DNA of 64,000 nt from Maricaulis sp048268525 (GTDB lineage: Bacteria > Pseudomonadota > Alphaproteobacteria > Caulobacterales > Maricaulaceae). Numbering within the stretch: position 1 is the stretch's first letter; each line of letters begins with the position of its first letter. The position numbers were made by a program, and so were the translations under genes. The DNA is taken from NCBI RefSeq assembly GCF_048268525.1, contig NZ_JBLWVH010000017.1:1-64000 (forward strand), in the 5' to 3' direction. Below are positions 8,231 through 17,289 of the stretch, in pieces. The notes under the pieces are model-generated. The model was not told the DNA's origin. It worked only from the letters and a program-made list of their open reading frames with translations, and searched no databases.

Positions 8231-8667
8231 TTTTTCTTTCCTGTTCCCGCTCCGCTCGACCCGAGCCCGGCACCGCTTTCGCAGCTGGGGTCGATGCTCA
8301 CATGGAACGTGCTCAAGGCTGGGGTATTCGCGACCGGTCCGTCGGGGCGGGTTACTTTTTATCTCACGGCAGCTCGCTGTGCTCGCGCCTCCGATGGGGC
8401 AGCGCATGAGCGCTGGCGCGCGGTCGCGCTTGCGGCCCTGTGGGGCCGGGTCTTGATCTCACGGCAACTCGCTGCGCTCACGCCTCCGATGGGGCGGGCT
8501 GACCGCCCGGCGCGCGGTCGCGCTTGCGGCCCTGTTGGGGCCGGGGGTGTCATGACACGCCTTATTCCCTCCCTGACTGCACCGTCATCAACCTCTTGAA
8601 ATCCGTCCTCGTCAGTCACCGCGACGGGTGATAGCCTTTCGCTTCGAGCCTGGACGGAGGCCTGATC
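8231..8667. other. 437-bp gap after tRNA-Leu
   Basis: No gene with a credible start or codon pattern is visible. The gap starts with a T-rich run after the tRNA, then holds the 95-bp tandem repeat described separately, and ends with the GGAGG ribosome site of the DUF417 gene. Frames open across it on both strands reflect the GC-rich repeat, not coding. Confidence 0.6.
8361..8549. repeat. 95-bp tandem direct repeat, two copies
   Basis: Copy 1 starts at 8361 and copy 2 at 8456, both with ATCTCACGGCA and both ending in TGCGGCCCTGT(T)GGGGCCGGG. The copies are near-identical at both ends and differ mostly in the middle (AGCGCATGAGCGCT against GGGCTGACCGCC). The segment CGGCCCTGTGGGGCCG is itself a hairpin. 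It is non-coding and lies just after a tRNA gene. Confidence 0.8.
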
Positions 8668-9558
8668 TTGGTGTCGCCTGGAAACGCGTTGTTGTTTGCC
8701 CGCCTGTCGCTGGCGGTGATGTTCCTGTGGTTCGGGGTGATGAATTTCACCGGGGTCGGGACCCAGATCACTGGCAGCTGGATCGAGGGGCATGCCTTCC
8801 TGTCCGGACTGGTCGACCAGGCCGGATCTGCGGCCAAGACGCTGGGTGTCTACCAGATCATTGCCGCCGTGCTGGTCGGCGCGCCGATCCCGTCGGGCAG
8901 TTTCCGGCGCATCGGCTTTGCCATGACCGGGCTCTATGCCTTCCTCGCCTTGACGGTGTTGCTGACCAATCCGGTGTGGATCGAAGCGGCGGGCGGGTTT
9001 CCGGCCATCGGGTCCGGTCAGGGCATCCTGAAATATGTCGCCATCCTGGGACTGTCCCTGTGGGGCGGGAGCTTCGCGAACTCACGCATGTTCGCCCAGC
9101 GTCACACTGACATGCGCCTGTGGAGCCAGCCGGTGATGTGGCTGGGCCTGGTGCTGGTCCTGGGCTGGATCGGCGGCATGAAATTCACCGCGGTCGAGGC
9201 GGCCGGGATCGAGCCGCTGGTTCAGACCAGCCCGTTCTTCGCCTGGCTGCTGGGTCTGATGCCGCTGCAGACCGTGTCCAACCTGATCGGCATGATCGAA
9301 CTGATCACCGTCATCGCCCTGGTCGGCTACTGGTTTTCCAATACGCTGTTCCGGATCGGGTTGGGTCTGGCCATGCTCACCTTCGTGCTGACCCTGAGTT
9401 TCCTGTTCACCTTTCCGGCAAGCTGGTCGGCCGATTTGGGTGGCTTCCCGGCGCTGGGGCGAGCCGGACATTTCCTGCTCAAGGACCTGCCCCTGCTGGC
9501 TGCCTGCCTGGCGCTGCTGTCGGAGACGGGCCGTGAAGGTACCATGCGACGCCGCTAG
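8668..9558 (+). CDS. membrane protein with two tandem DUF417-like domains
   Basis: About 296 residues with roughly eight hydrophobic segments. The two halves resemble each other: 'FLWFGVMNFTGVG ... GGFPAIGSGQGILKYVAIL' and 'LGWIGGMKFTAVE ... GGFPALGRAGHFLLKDLPL'. Each matches the shape of the DUF417 (YkgB/RclC) inner-membrane family, which normally has one copy in about 190 residues, so this looks like an internal duplication. RclC belongs to a reactive-chlorine response in E. coli, but no rcl regulator is nearby. Start is TTG 8668 or GTG 8671 behind GGAGG at 8656-8660. Confidence 0.75.
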   Translation: MVSPGNALLFARLSLAVMFLWFGVMNFTGVGTQITGSWIEGHAFLSGLVDQAGSAAKTLGVYQIIAAVLVGAPIPSGSFRRIGFAMTGLYAFLALTVLLTNPVWIEAAGGFPAIGSGQGILKYVAILGLSLWGGSFANSRMFAQRHTDMRLWSQPVMWLGLVLVLGWIGGMKFTAVEAAGIEPLVQTSPFFAWLLGLMPLQTVSNLIGMIELITVIALVGYWFSNTLFRIGLGLAMLTFVLTLSFLFTFPASWSADLGGFPALGRAGHFLLKDLPLLAACLALLSETGREGTMRRR

Positions 9559-9709
9559 CCTGGCCGCGGACCGGCTCGCTTGACGCAGCTTTCGCCGGTA
9601 ATCTTCTGAAACATGTGTTCACACTTGCCGCCCGAGCGGCCGCCCTCGCTTGACCGCAAGGGGGCGGGCCATATCGTCACGCGCAAAGAAACAAGGGAGG
9701 TTTGGTCGA

Positions 9710-11506
9710 ATGGGCATGCTGGGCGCCATCGCGCGCGAGTTCAATTATGTGACGAGCATGCTCTCGGTGCTGAAGAAGATCGGCAAGGTCGGCTCCGGCT
9801 CCGGTCTGCGTGTCCCGGATCATATCGAGACCACCGTCGACCGCTTTCCCGACCGCCCGATGGCCATCCTGGATGATGGCGAAATCAGCTATCGCCAGTT
9901 TGACGCCTTCGCCAACAAAATCGCCAATTGGGCGCTGGAGCAGGGACTGAAACCCGGCGACTCTGTCGCCCTGTTCATGACCAATCGCTGGGAATATATC
10001 GCCGTCTGGTTCGGTCTGTCGAAGGTCGGCATCGTCACCTCGCTGATCAACAGCCAGCTGGCCGGGCAGTCGCTGGCCCACTGCCTGACCATTGGCGAGA
10101 CCCGCCACGCGATCGTCGAGGGCGCCCTCTCTGACGCCTATGACGCGGCACGGGCCTGCGGTGTCGGCGACATCCAGGCCTGGTCGTTCGACGGTTCTTT
10201 CTCCGAAGCCAAAGGACTGGATGATGCCCTCGCCGGGATGAGTGATGTGCGGCCTGATCGCGCTGTACGCGCGGCGGTCGAGCCGGGTGATCCGGTGTTG
10301 AAAATGTTCACCAGCGGCACGACCGGCCTGCCCAAGGCGGCGCTGATGACGCATGTGCGGGCGCTCTATTATCTCAACATTTTCGCGCTCATCGCCAAGG
10401 CTGCGCCGGAAGATCGGATGATGATGGTGCTGCCGCTCTATCATGCCACCGGCGGCCTGTGCGGGGTCGGCTGCGCCCTGTCATTCGGCGGTGCGCTGGT
10501 CATTCGTCCGCGCTTCTCCGCCTCCGCCTTCTGGCCCGATGTGCAGCGCTTCAAGGCAACCCTGTTCATGTATGTCGGTGAGCTGTGCCGCTTCCTGGTC
10601 AATTCGGACCCGGTGCCGGAAGAAGCGGGGCACACCATTCGCTGCGCCATCGGCAATGGCATGCGCCGGGATGTCTGGGATGCCTTCCAGGCCCGCTTCG
10701 ACGTGCCGGACATTGTCGAATTTTATGGCTCGACCGAGGGCAATGTCGGCCTGGTGAACGCCTATAATCAGCCCGGCGCTGTCGGCCGGGTCCCGGGTTA
10801 TCTCAAAAGCCGCTTCAATATCGATCTGGTGAAGTTCGATCTCGACAGCGAAATGCCGCTGCGCACCACTGAAGGGCGCTGTGTGCCGTGTGAACCGGGC
10901 GAGGTTGGCGAGGCGATTGGCCGGATCGATCCGTCCGATGCGCGGTTCCGCTTTGACGGCTACGGTTCCGAGGAAGACACCGAGAAGAAGGTGCTGCGCG
11001 ATGTCTACGAGCCGGGCGATGCCTGGTTCCGCACCGGTGATCTGATGTCACGCGACAAGTTGGGCTATTATTATTTCATCGACCGGGTCGGCGACACTTT
11101 CCGCTGGAAGTCGGAGAATGTGGCCACCGGCGAGGTCGCCGAGGCCTTTTCCTTCAAGGGCATCGAGCAGGCCAATGTCTATGGCGTTGAGGTCAACGGC
11201 CATTCTGGCCGCGCTGGCATGGCGGCGCTGGTCACCGAAGCTGCCAAGGGCCTGGATCTGGAGGCGCTGCATGCGCATGTGCATGCGTCCTTGCCGGCCT
11301 TCGCCCGCCCGCTCTTCCTGCGTCTCCAGCAACAGACCGACACAACCGGCACCTTCAAGTTCCGCAAGGTCGATCTGGTCAAGGACGGGTTCGATCCGAC
11401 CAAGGTCGAGGATACCATCCTGCTCGATCACCCCGGCGAGGGGCGCTATGTGCCGATGACGCCGCAGCTGTACGAGGCGATCCAATCGGGTAGCCTGCGG
11501 GTATGA
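9710..11506 (+). CDS. long-chain acyl-CoA synthetase (AMP-forming)
   Basis: About 598 residues of the ANL adenylate-forming superfamily. The P-loop motif FTSGTTGLPKAALMTH is present, YGSTEGNVGL forms the A5 motif and WFRTGDLM... the A8 hinge region. The long-chain/very-long-chain branch (FATP-like) fits best because of the spacing between YGSTEGNVG and FRTGD. It activates a fatty acid to its CoA ester for beta-oxidation or lipid synthesis. The ATG at 9710 follows GGGAGG (9695-9700); an earlier ATG at 9650 has no such site. It overlaps the DUF924 gene by 4 bases (ATGA). Confidence 0.88.
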   Translation: MGMLGAIAREFNYVTSMLSVLKKIGKVGSGSGLRVPDHIETTVDRFPDRPMAILDDGEISYRQFDAFANKIANWALEQGLKPGDSVALFMTNRWEYIAVWFGLSKVGIVTSLINSQLAGQSLAHCLTIGETRHAIVEGALSDAYDAARACGVGDIQAWSFDGSFSEAKGLDDALAGMSDVRPDRAVRAAVEPGDPVLKMFTSGTTGLPKAALMTHVRALYYLNIFALIAKAAPEDRMMMVLPLYHATGGLCGVGCALSFGGALVIRPRFSASAFWPDVQRFKATLFMYVGELCRFLVNSDPVPEEAGHTIRCAIGNGMRRDVWDAFQARFDVPDIVEFYGSTEGNVGLVNAYNQPGAVGRVPGYLKSRFNIDLVKFDLDSEMPLRTTEGRCVPCEPGEVGEAIGRIDPSDARFRFDGYGSEEDTEKKVLRDVYEPGDAWFRTGDLMSRDKLGYYYFIDRVGDTFRWKSENVATGEVAEAFSFKGIEQANVYGVEVNGHSGRAGMAALVTEAAKGLDLEALHAHVHASLPAFARPLFLRLQQQTDTTGTFKFRKVDLVKDGFDPTKVEDTILLDHPGEGRYVPMTPQLYEAIQSGSLRV

Positions 11507-12084
11507 GTATTCACGACCCCACCATCGACGAAATCCTCGACTTCTGGTTCGAGGCCGCCGGCCCGGCCCGCTGGTACGCGTCCTCGCCGGCCTTCGACGC
11601 CCGCGTGCGGCGTCTGTTCGCCCGTCCCATTGAGGACCATGCGCGGCTGTGGTGGGAGAGCGAGCATCCGTGGGAAGACAGCGCCTTTGGCAGTTTCGCC
11701 CTGATCCTGATGTTCGACCAGTTCACCCGCAATGCCTGGCGGGGCTCCGGTCATGCCTTCGCGCATGACGAGATCGCCCGCAATGTTGCCTGGAACATGC
11801 TTGAGCGCGGCTTCGACTGGGCCATTCCGGACGATCGCCGGGCCTTCGTCTACATGCCTTTCATGCATTCCGAGGAAATCGAGGACCAGGATCTGTGCGT
11901 CGCTCTCGCCGGAGAGCGGCTGTCGGGGAGCGGCACGCTCGATCATGCCATCAAGCATCGCGATGTGATCCGCCAGTTCGGTCGCTTTCCCTACCGCAAT
12001 GAGGCGCTCCAGCGGACCTCCACGCCGGCCGAAACGGCGTATCTGCAAGGCGGCGGATATGCACCGGGCCGCAAACGCGCCTGA
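11503..12084 (+). CDS. DUF924 family protein
   Basis: A 193-residue soluble helical protein. FWFEAAGPARWYASSPAFDARVR near the start, LILMFDQFTRNAWRG in the middle and YMPFMHSEEIEDQ are the conserved blocks of DUF924 (PF06041), a TPR-like all-helical family of unknown function. Its start overlaps the acyl-CoA synthetase stop, so it is probably co-expressed with it. Confidence 0.85.
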   Translation: MSIHDPTIDEILDFWFEAAGPARWYASSPAFDARVRRLFARPIEDHARLWWESEHPWEDSAFGSFALILMFDQFTRNAWRGSGHAFAHDEIARNVAWNMLERGFDWAIPDDRRAFVYMPFMHSEEIEDQDLCVALAGERLSGSGTLDHAIKHRDVIRQFGRFPYRNEALQRTSTPAETAYLQGGGYAPGRKRA

Positions 12085-12245
12085 TACTGCCCGGACAGAA
12101 CGACTCGGCAATTTCGACCGCAGGGCAGGGCGCGCCGATCTGTGGAAAACATAAATATTTGATTTATTTAAATTTAATCACGACTCCTTGTGGCCCGGGC
12201 CTTGCTCTTAACTGGGCAAGACACCCCTTCCGGCAGGAGCCCAGA

Positions 12246-12470
12246 ATGACCCCGCATGTGCAAATCACCGCCCAAGACATCCACCAGATTGCCTGGACCA
12301 TGGTCGATCTGCATGGGGCGCAGGCGATCGGCTATGCCGACGAAGCGGTGACCGATCTGGACGGTCAGGGTCTGCCCGAAAGCGCCGATGCCTGGCGCGC
12401 CCTGCGCTCGGTGATGGAAGACGCCCTGGCCGGTCGGCTGGATCGTGACGGCGCTGTTACCCTACACTGA
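12246..12470 (+). CDS. small conserved-looking hypothetical protein
   Basis: A 74-residue acidic, soluble protein with no motif I can name. Coding is supported by AGGAG at 12235-12239 six bases before the ATG, by codon use like the neighbours and by a start just after an AT-rich stretch (12150-12180) that could hold the promoter. The sequence looks helical (TAQDIHQIAWTMVDLHGAQA, then WRALRSVMEDAL). Function unknown. Confidence 0.6.
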   Translation: MTPHVQITAQDIHQIAWTMVDLHGAQAIGYADEAVTDLDGQGLPESADAWRALRSVMEDALAGRLDRDGAVTLH

Positions 12471-12525
12471 CCCTGGTCCAATCTGCCGCGTTTGCCTCCG
12501 CTCGCAGCCATGCTAACCCGACGGC

Positions 12526-13449
12526 ATGGATACGCCCGCCTGGCCTGAGGCCCTCACCAAATTCGGATTGCCGGACCCGCTTGAGCCGGCCCGTGCCGCG
12601 CCGCGCATGCGCGAGACCCTGAGCAACGCCGCGCCGCACATGGATGTGCGCCCGCCGGAAGTTGCCGAGGTCCGTGATCTTTCTGTCCCAGGAGCCGAGG
12701 GTGACATTCCGGCGCGGCTCTATCGTCCCAATGGTGTTGAGGCGGACGGTCCCTGTACCTTCTTCATGCATGGCGGTGGCTATGTGATCGGTGATCTGGA
12801 GAGCCATGACCGGCTGTGCCGTCGCCTGGCCGCCCATTCGGGCGCGCGTGTATTGGCGGTCGATTATCGCCTCGCACCGGAACACCCCTGGCCCGCCGGG
12901 GTTGAAGACTGTCTGGCGGCTTTTGACTGGCTGACCGAAGGCGGCGCCGCCGAGATCGGCGCCCTGCCGGACCGCATCGCCGTAGCAGGCGACTCGGCAG
13001 GAGGTGGCCTGGCAGCAATCCTGGCCCAATCTCGGCGTGACCAGATCTGTTTCCAGCTCCTGATCTATCCGCTCCTGCAACTGGTTGAACGACGCAAGGC
13101 CAAGCCGAAACTGCTCGAGGGCCATCTCCTGTCCAGTTTCACGCTGGACCAGATCGTCAGGGCCTATCTGAGCACTCCGGACCAGGCCAACGAGCTGACC
13201 GTCTCGCCGCTGCTCAACAATGATCTGGCCGGCCTGCCGCCGGCTCATATCGTGGCCGCCGAGCTCGACCCGCTGCTGGACGAGGGACAGGCCTATCGCG
13301 ACCGGTTGGCTGCGGCGGGCATCCCCGTCAGCTACGCCATCGGCAAGACCCTGCCACACGGCTATTTCAATCTGACCGCGGTTCTTCCGGGCGCCAAGGC
13401 GATCATCGACGAGACCGCAGTCATTCTCGGCGACGGGCTGCGCGGTTGA
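12526..13449 (+). CDS. alpha/beta hydrolase, hormone-sensitive lipase family
   Basis: A 307-residue soluble esterase of the HSL (family IV) group. FMHGGGYVIGD is the HGGG oxyanion motif, AVAGDSAGGGLAA carries the nucleophile Ser, AAELDPLLDEG the Asp and LPHGYFNL the His. These enzymes hydrolyse short-chain esters or lactones. It precedes selO by 38 bases on the same strand. The natural substrate is not predictable. Confidence 0.88.
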   Translation: MDTPAWPEALTKFGLPDPLEPARAAPRMRETLSNAAPHMDVRPPEVAEVRDLSVPGAEGDIPARLYRPNGVEADGPCTFFMHGGGYVIGDLESHDRLCRRLAAHSGARVLAVDYRLAPEHPWPAGVEDCLAAFDWLTEGGAAEIGALPDRIAVAGDSAGGGLAAILAQSRRDQICFQLLIYPLLQLVERRKAKPKLLEGHLLSSFTLDQIVRAYLSTPDQANELTVSPLLNNDLAGLPPAHIVAAELDPLLDEGQAYRDRLAAAGIPVSYAIGKTLPHGYFNLTAVLPGAKAIIDETAVILGDGLRG

Positions 13450-13487
13450 GGTTTGCAATCGGCCGCGGGCGCGCTTAGCTGCCAGTT

Positions 13488-14924
13488 ATGAGCTTTTCTT
13501 CCGCCTACCGCCCCGACCCGGCCTTCTCGAAACTCGGCGACGAGTTTTCCGACCCGGTCGAACCGGCAGACTTCCCCGCCGCCATCGAGCGCTTCTGGAA
13601 TGATCGCTGGGACGGCGCCATCGGTCTGGACGGTCTCAATCCGGCCGAGCGCGAAGCTCACTTCCAGCGCTTCGAGCCCCTGCCGGACAATCAGCCCCGG
13701 CCGCGCGCCATGCGTTATCATGGTCATCAGTTCCGTACCTATAATCCGGACCTGGGCGATGGTCGCGGCTTCCTCCATGCGCAAGTGCGCGATGATGCCG
13801 GGCGACTGCTCGACCTCGCGACCAAAGGGTCCGGCCAGACGCCCTGGTCGCGCGGCGGCGATGGTCGCCTGACCCTGAAGGGCGCGGTCCGCGAAGTGCT
13901 GGCGGCGGAAATGCTGGAAGCGCTGGGTGTGCAGACGTCCAAGGCGTTCTGCGTGTTCGAGACCGGTGAACAGCTGGCCCGCAATGACGAACCCTCGCCA
14001 ACCCGGTCGGCCGTGCTGACCCGTCTCGGGCACTCGCATCTGCGCATCGGTACCTTCCAGCGCCATGCGACCGAGGGGGCCGCTGACCGCATCGATGCCC
14101 TGATCGGACACGCCATCGAGCACTATTACCCGCAGCTCGCTGGCGAGGCCGACGCGCCGGCGGCGCTGCTGTCAGCCGTCGTCGAGGCCAATGCCAGGCT
14201 GGCCGCCAGCTGGATGGCGGCGGGTTTCGTGCACGGTGTTCTCAATACCGACAATATCAATCTGACCGGTGAGAGTTTCGACTACGGGCCGTGGCGCTTC
14301 CTGCCCCATTACGAGCCCGGCTTCACCGCCGCCTATTTCGACGAGCAGGGCTTGTATTGTTTCGCCCGCCAGCCGGAAGCGGTGTTCTGGGCGCTGCAGC
14401 AGCTGGCCAATGCGCTGGCTCTGGTCGGTGAGCGTTCGACCCTCGAGGCCGCGCTCAACGCCTATCCCGAACTCTATCGAACCGCCTTGCTGGATGCCTT
14501 CCTGGCCCGCTTCGGGCTGGTCTCGGCCGGCGAGGCCGCGGATGAAGTGCTGGTCCGCAGCTTCCTGGCTTTCATGGAAGCGTCGAAACTGGTCTGGGAA
14601 GCACCTTTGCACGACTGGTTCTGTGGCGAGGCGTCGGCTGACCGCGCCCTGTCCGGCCCGCGCGCCGACGCCTATGCCGGACCTGAATTCGACGCCTGGC
14701 GCAATGCCTTTGCCGGACGCGAGCCGGTCCGTGCGGACCGGTTGTCCCACTCTGTGTTCAAGCAAGCGGAGCCGGTGACAATGGTGATCGATGAGGTTGA
14801 AACCGCCTGGGCCGCCATCGCCGATCAGGACGACTGGTCACGCTTCAACGCGTTGATCAGGTCCGTCCGGCAGGCCGGAAAGGGCTTTGATCTGGGCCAC
14901 AAGCGCGTAGGGTTCCGGCCATGA
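13488..14924 (+). CDS. selO: protein adenylyltransferase SelO (YdiU family)
   Basis: 478 residues, the same length as E. coli YdiU. The pseudokinase fold motifs are visible: MRYHGHQFRTYNPDLGDGRG, then KGSGQTPWSRGGDGRLTLKG and HGVLNTDNINLTGESFDYGP, where the Asn and Asp in NTDN bind metal. SelO transfers AMP from ATP to Ser/Thr/Tyr of target proteins and is linked to redox stress. No C-terminal selenocysteine or Cys is present, as usual for many bacterial members. The stop overlaps the start of the PgeF gene by 4 bases. Confidence 0.9.
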   Translation: MSFSSAYRPDPAFSKLGDEFSDPVEPADFPAAIERFWNDRWDGAIGLDGLNPAEREAHFQRFEPLPDNQPRPRAMRYHGHQFRTYNPDLGDGRGFLHAQVRDDAGRLLDLATKGSGQTPWSRGGDGRLTLKGAVREVLAAEMLEALGVQTSKAFCVFETGEQLARNDEPSPTRSAVLTRLGHSHLRIGTFQRHATEGAADRIDALIGHAIEHYYPQLAGEADAPAALLSAVVEANARLAASWMAAGFVHGVLNTDNINLTGESFDYGPWRFLPHYEPGFTAAYFDEQGLYCFARQPEAVFWALQQLANALALVGERSTLEAALNAYPELYRTALLDAFLARFGLVSAGEAADEVLVRSFLAFMEASKLVWEAPLHDWFCGEASADRALSGPRADAYAGPEFDAWRNAFAGREPVRADRLSHSVFKQAEPVTMVIDEVETAWAAIADQDDWSRFNALIRSVRQAGKGFDLGHKRVGFRP

Positions 14925-15712
14925 CACTCGACCTTATCCGGGCGGAGACGCTCGACCACCCCGATCTCGTTCACGCCTTCACCACCCGCACCGGCGGTGT
15001 CAGTGAGGGGGTGTATACCTCGCTCAACCTGACCCGCTCGCGCGGGGACCAGGCTGCGTATGTCGCCGAAAACAGGATCCGGGTCCGGCAGGCGCTGGGC
15101 GTGGACGCGCTGGTGTTTGCCAACCAGGTTCACGGCCGCGCGGTGCTGCGGGTCGACGGACCACCCAAGGGCGATCAGCCGGCCGGGGAGGGGGATGCCC
15201 TGATCACGGATCAGCCGGGGCTGGGTTTGGCCTGCCAGACCGCCGACTGCACCCCGATCCTGTTGTTTGACCCTGTGCGCCGGGCGATTGGTGCGATCCA
15301 TTCGGGCTGGCGCGGAACGGTGCAGGATATTGTCGGGGCCACGGTGGAAGCCATGGTCGACGCCTATGGCTGCCAACCGGCTGACCTGCGCGCTGCCATC
15401 GGGCCCTCGATATCGGCGGTCAATTACCGGGTCGGTCCGGAAGTGGTCGCGGCGTTTGAAGATGTGTTCGAGGTGACCGGCGGCATCCTCTCACCGAAAG
15501 ACCCCGAAGGCGGGGCTCATCTGGATGTCGGCGAGGCTTGCCGCCGGCAATTGATCATGGCCGGGATCGAGGCGGACGCGATCTGGCGTTCTGACGTGTG
15601 CACCTATGCGGCCGAAGCGCGCTTGTTCTCGGCCCGCCGGTCGTATCATCAGGGCCAGAGCGGGTTGTTTGGCGGCCAGGCGGGCATTATCGCGCTGGCG
15701 CACACGGGCTGA
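14921..15712 (+). CDS. pgeF: PgeF/YfiH family protein (peptidoglycan editing or laccase-like)
   Basis: 263 residues of the multicopper polyphenol oxidase-like family (PF02578). Conserved parts are FTTRTGGVSEG, FANQVHGRAV, CQTADCTPILL and HSGWRGT, whose His and Cys residues form the zinc/purine site. E. coli YfiH hydrolyses misplaced UDP-MurNAc-Ser intermediates; others in the family are purine nucleoside phosphorylases, so the reaction here is not certain. It is coupled to selO by an ATGA overlap. Confidence 0.88.
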   Translation: MTLDLIRAETLDHPDLVHAFTTRTGGVSEGVYTSLNLTRSRGDQAAYVAENRIRVRQALGVDALVFANQVHGRAVLRVDGPPKGDQPAGEGDALITDQPGLGLACQTADCTPILLFDPVRRAIGAIHSGWRGTVQDIVGATVEAMVDAYGCQPADLRAAIGPSISAVNYRVGPEVVAAFEDVFEVTGGILSPKDPEGGAHLDVGEACRRQLIMAGIEADAIWRSDVCTYAAEARLFSARRSYHQGQSGLFGGQAGIIALAHTG

Positions 15713-15785
15713 TCGACAATCGCCCCTTGGTTTTCTGCCCGACTGCCTTAAGTTTCCGTACCCAAGCATCGAAACGGAGCCATTC

Positions 15786-16832
15786 ATGCCGCAGTCCCTC
15801 GGTTATGCCGCCCAGTCCGCCGACGCCGATCTAGCGCCGTTTTCCTTCGACCGGCGTGAGCCGGGGCCGGACGAGGTCCTGATCGAGATCACCCATTGCG
15901 GGGTCTGCCATTCCGATCTCCACCAGGCGCGCAATGACTGGAAGAACACGGCTTACCCATGTGTTCCCGGGCACGAGATCATTGGTACGGTTGCCGCCGT
16001 GGGCGCCTCGGTCACGCGCTTCAAGGCTGGCGACACAGTGGGCGTCGGGTGTCTTGTCGACAGTTGCGGTACATGCGCCCATTGCGATGAAGGGCTTGAG
16101 CAGTATTGCGATACCGGAGCGACGGGGACGTATAACGGACGCCTGCCGGATGGCAGCCATACCTATGGCGGTTATTCCCAGAAGATCACCGTCAAGGAGA
16201 GCTTCGTCCTGCGCATTCCGGACACGCTGGACCGTGCCGGTGCCGCGCCGCTCCTGTGCGCCGGGATCACCACCTACTCCCCGCTGCGGCACTGGAAGGT
16301 CGGGCCGGGCCAGCGCGTCGGTGTCGTCGGCCTGGGCGGGCTGGGCCACATGGCGGTCAAGCTGGCCAAGGCCATGGGCGCCGAGGTGGTGTTGTTCACC
16401 ACCTCGCCGGGCAAGGTCGAGGACGCCAAACGCCTCGGTGCTTCCGAGGTGGTGATCTCCAAGGATCGCGAGCAGATGAAGGCGCAGCGCCTGTCGCTCG
16501 ACTTCATCCTCAACACGGTTGCCGCCTCGCACAATCTCAACCCCTATCTGGACTGCCTGAAGGTCAATGGTTCGCTGGTGCTGGTCGGCGTGCCTGAAGA
16601 GGCTCACCCCTCACCCTCGGTCGGCCGCCTGCTGGCCAAGCGCCGCTCGATCGCCGGCTCGGCCATTGGCGGCATCGCCGAGACCCAGGAAATGCTCGAT
16701 TTCTGCGCCAAGCATGGCATTCATTCCGACATCGAGATGATCGCCATGGCCGACATCAACGAGGCCTATGAGCGGATGCTGAAAAGCGACGTCAAATACC
16801 GCTTCGTCATCGACATGGCGACGCTGACCTGA
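15786..16832 (+). CDS. zinc-dependent alcohol dehydrogenase, YahK/CAD type
   Basis: About 348 residues of the MDR superfamily. CGVCHSDLH gives the catalytic Cys, PGHEIIG the His/Glu, and CGTCAHCDEGLEQYC the four-Cys structural zinc lobe. GLGGLGHMAVKLAKAMGAEV is the Rossmann dinucleotide motif; the residue pattern after it fits NADP-preferring aldehyde reductases related to cinnamyl-alcohol dehydrogenase. The ATG at 15786 is chosen because the frame's extension to 15606 lies inside the pgeF gene. Confidence 0.9.
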   Translation: MPQSLGYAAQSADADLAPFSFDRREPGPDEVLIEITHCGVCHSDLHQARNDWKNTAYPCVPGHEIIGTVAAVGASVTRFKAGDTVGVGCLVDSCGTCAHCDEGLEQYCDTGATGTYNGRLPDGSHTYGGYSQKITVKESFVLRIPDTLDRAGAAPLLCAGITTYSPLRHWKVGPGQRVGVVGLGGLGHMAVKLAKAMGAEVVLFTTSPGKVEDAKRLGASEVVISKDREQMKAQRLSLDFILNTVAASHNLNPYLDCLKVNGSLVLVGVPEEAHPSPSVGRLLAKRRSIAGSAIGGIAETQEMLDFCAKHGIHSDIEMIAMADINEAYERMLKSDVKYRFVIDMATLT

Positions 16833-16845
16833 CAGCGGCCATCCC

Positions 16846-17289
16846 TCACGGCTGGCCGGGGAGCGTTGCGGCGCTGAACCAGAACTCCTCGATCGCCTCG
16901 ACCAAGCCACGCATGCGTCCGAACTCGTCGGGCTTGGTAATATAACCATTGGCATGTCGGTCATAACTGTCGGCGATATCCTGATCTGCGCGCGAGCTTG
17001 ACAGGATGATGACCGGTATGCGCCGCAGATCTGGCGCCGTCTTGAGCTGTTCGAGAACCTGTTTGCCGTCCAATTTCGGCAGGTTCAGATCCAAGAGCAC
17101 AATGTCTGGCGTCGGCTTGTCCTCAAACCCGTCCCGTCTGAACAGGAAATTCAGCGCCGCCTCCCCATCCACCACGACGTGAAGGCGTGCCTTGAAAGCG
17201 CTGTCCTCGAATGCCATCCGGGTCAGGAAGGCGTCGCTCTCATTGTCCTCGACATGAAGAATTTCGATATCGCGTGTCTGTCCCGTCAT
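16846..17289 (-). CDS. single-domain response regulator, Rcp1-like
   Basis: 147 residues, a lone receiver domain. The acidic pair is in ILHVEDNESDAF, the phosphoacceptor Asp in DIVLLDLNLPKLDG, the Thr/Ser in VIILSSSRADQD and the Lys in GYITKPDEF. There is no output domain. Single receivers of this Rcp1 type usually partner phytochrome-like histidine kinases; the kinase is the overlapping upstream gene, whose stop shares ATGA with this start. Confidence 0.9.
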   Translation of the reverse strand: MTGQTRDIEILHVEDNESDAFLTRMAFEDSAFKARLHVVVDGEAALNFLFRRDGFEDKPTPDIVLLDLNLPKLDGKQVLEQLKTAPDLRRIPVIILSSSRADQDIADSYDRHANGYITKPDEFGRMRGLVEAIEEFWFSAATLPGQP

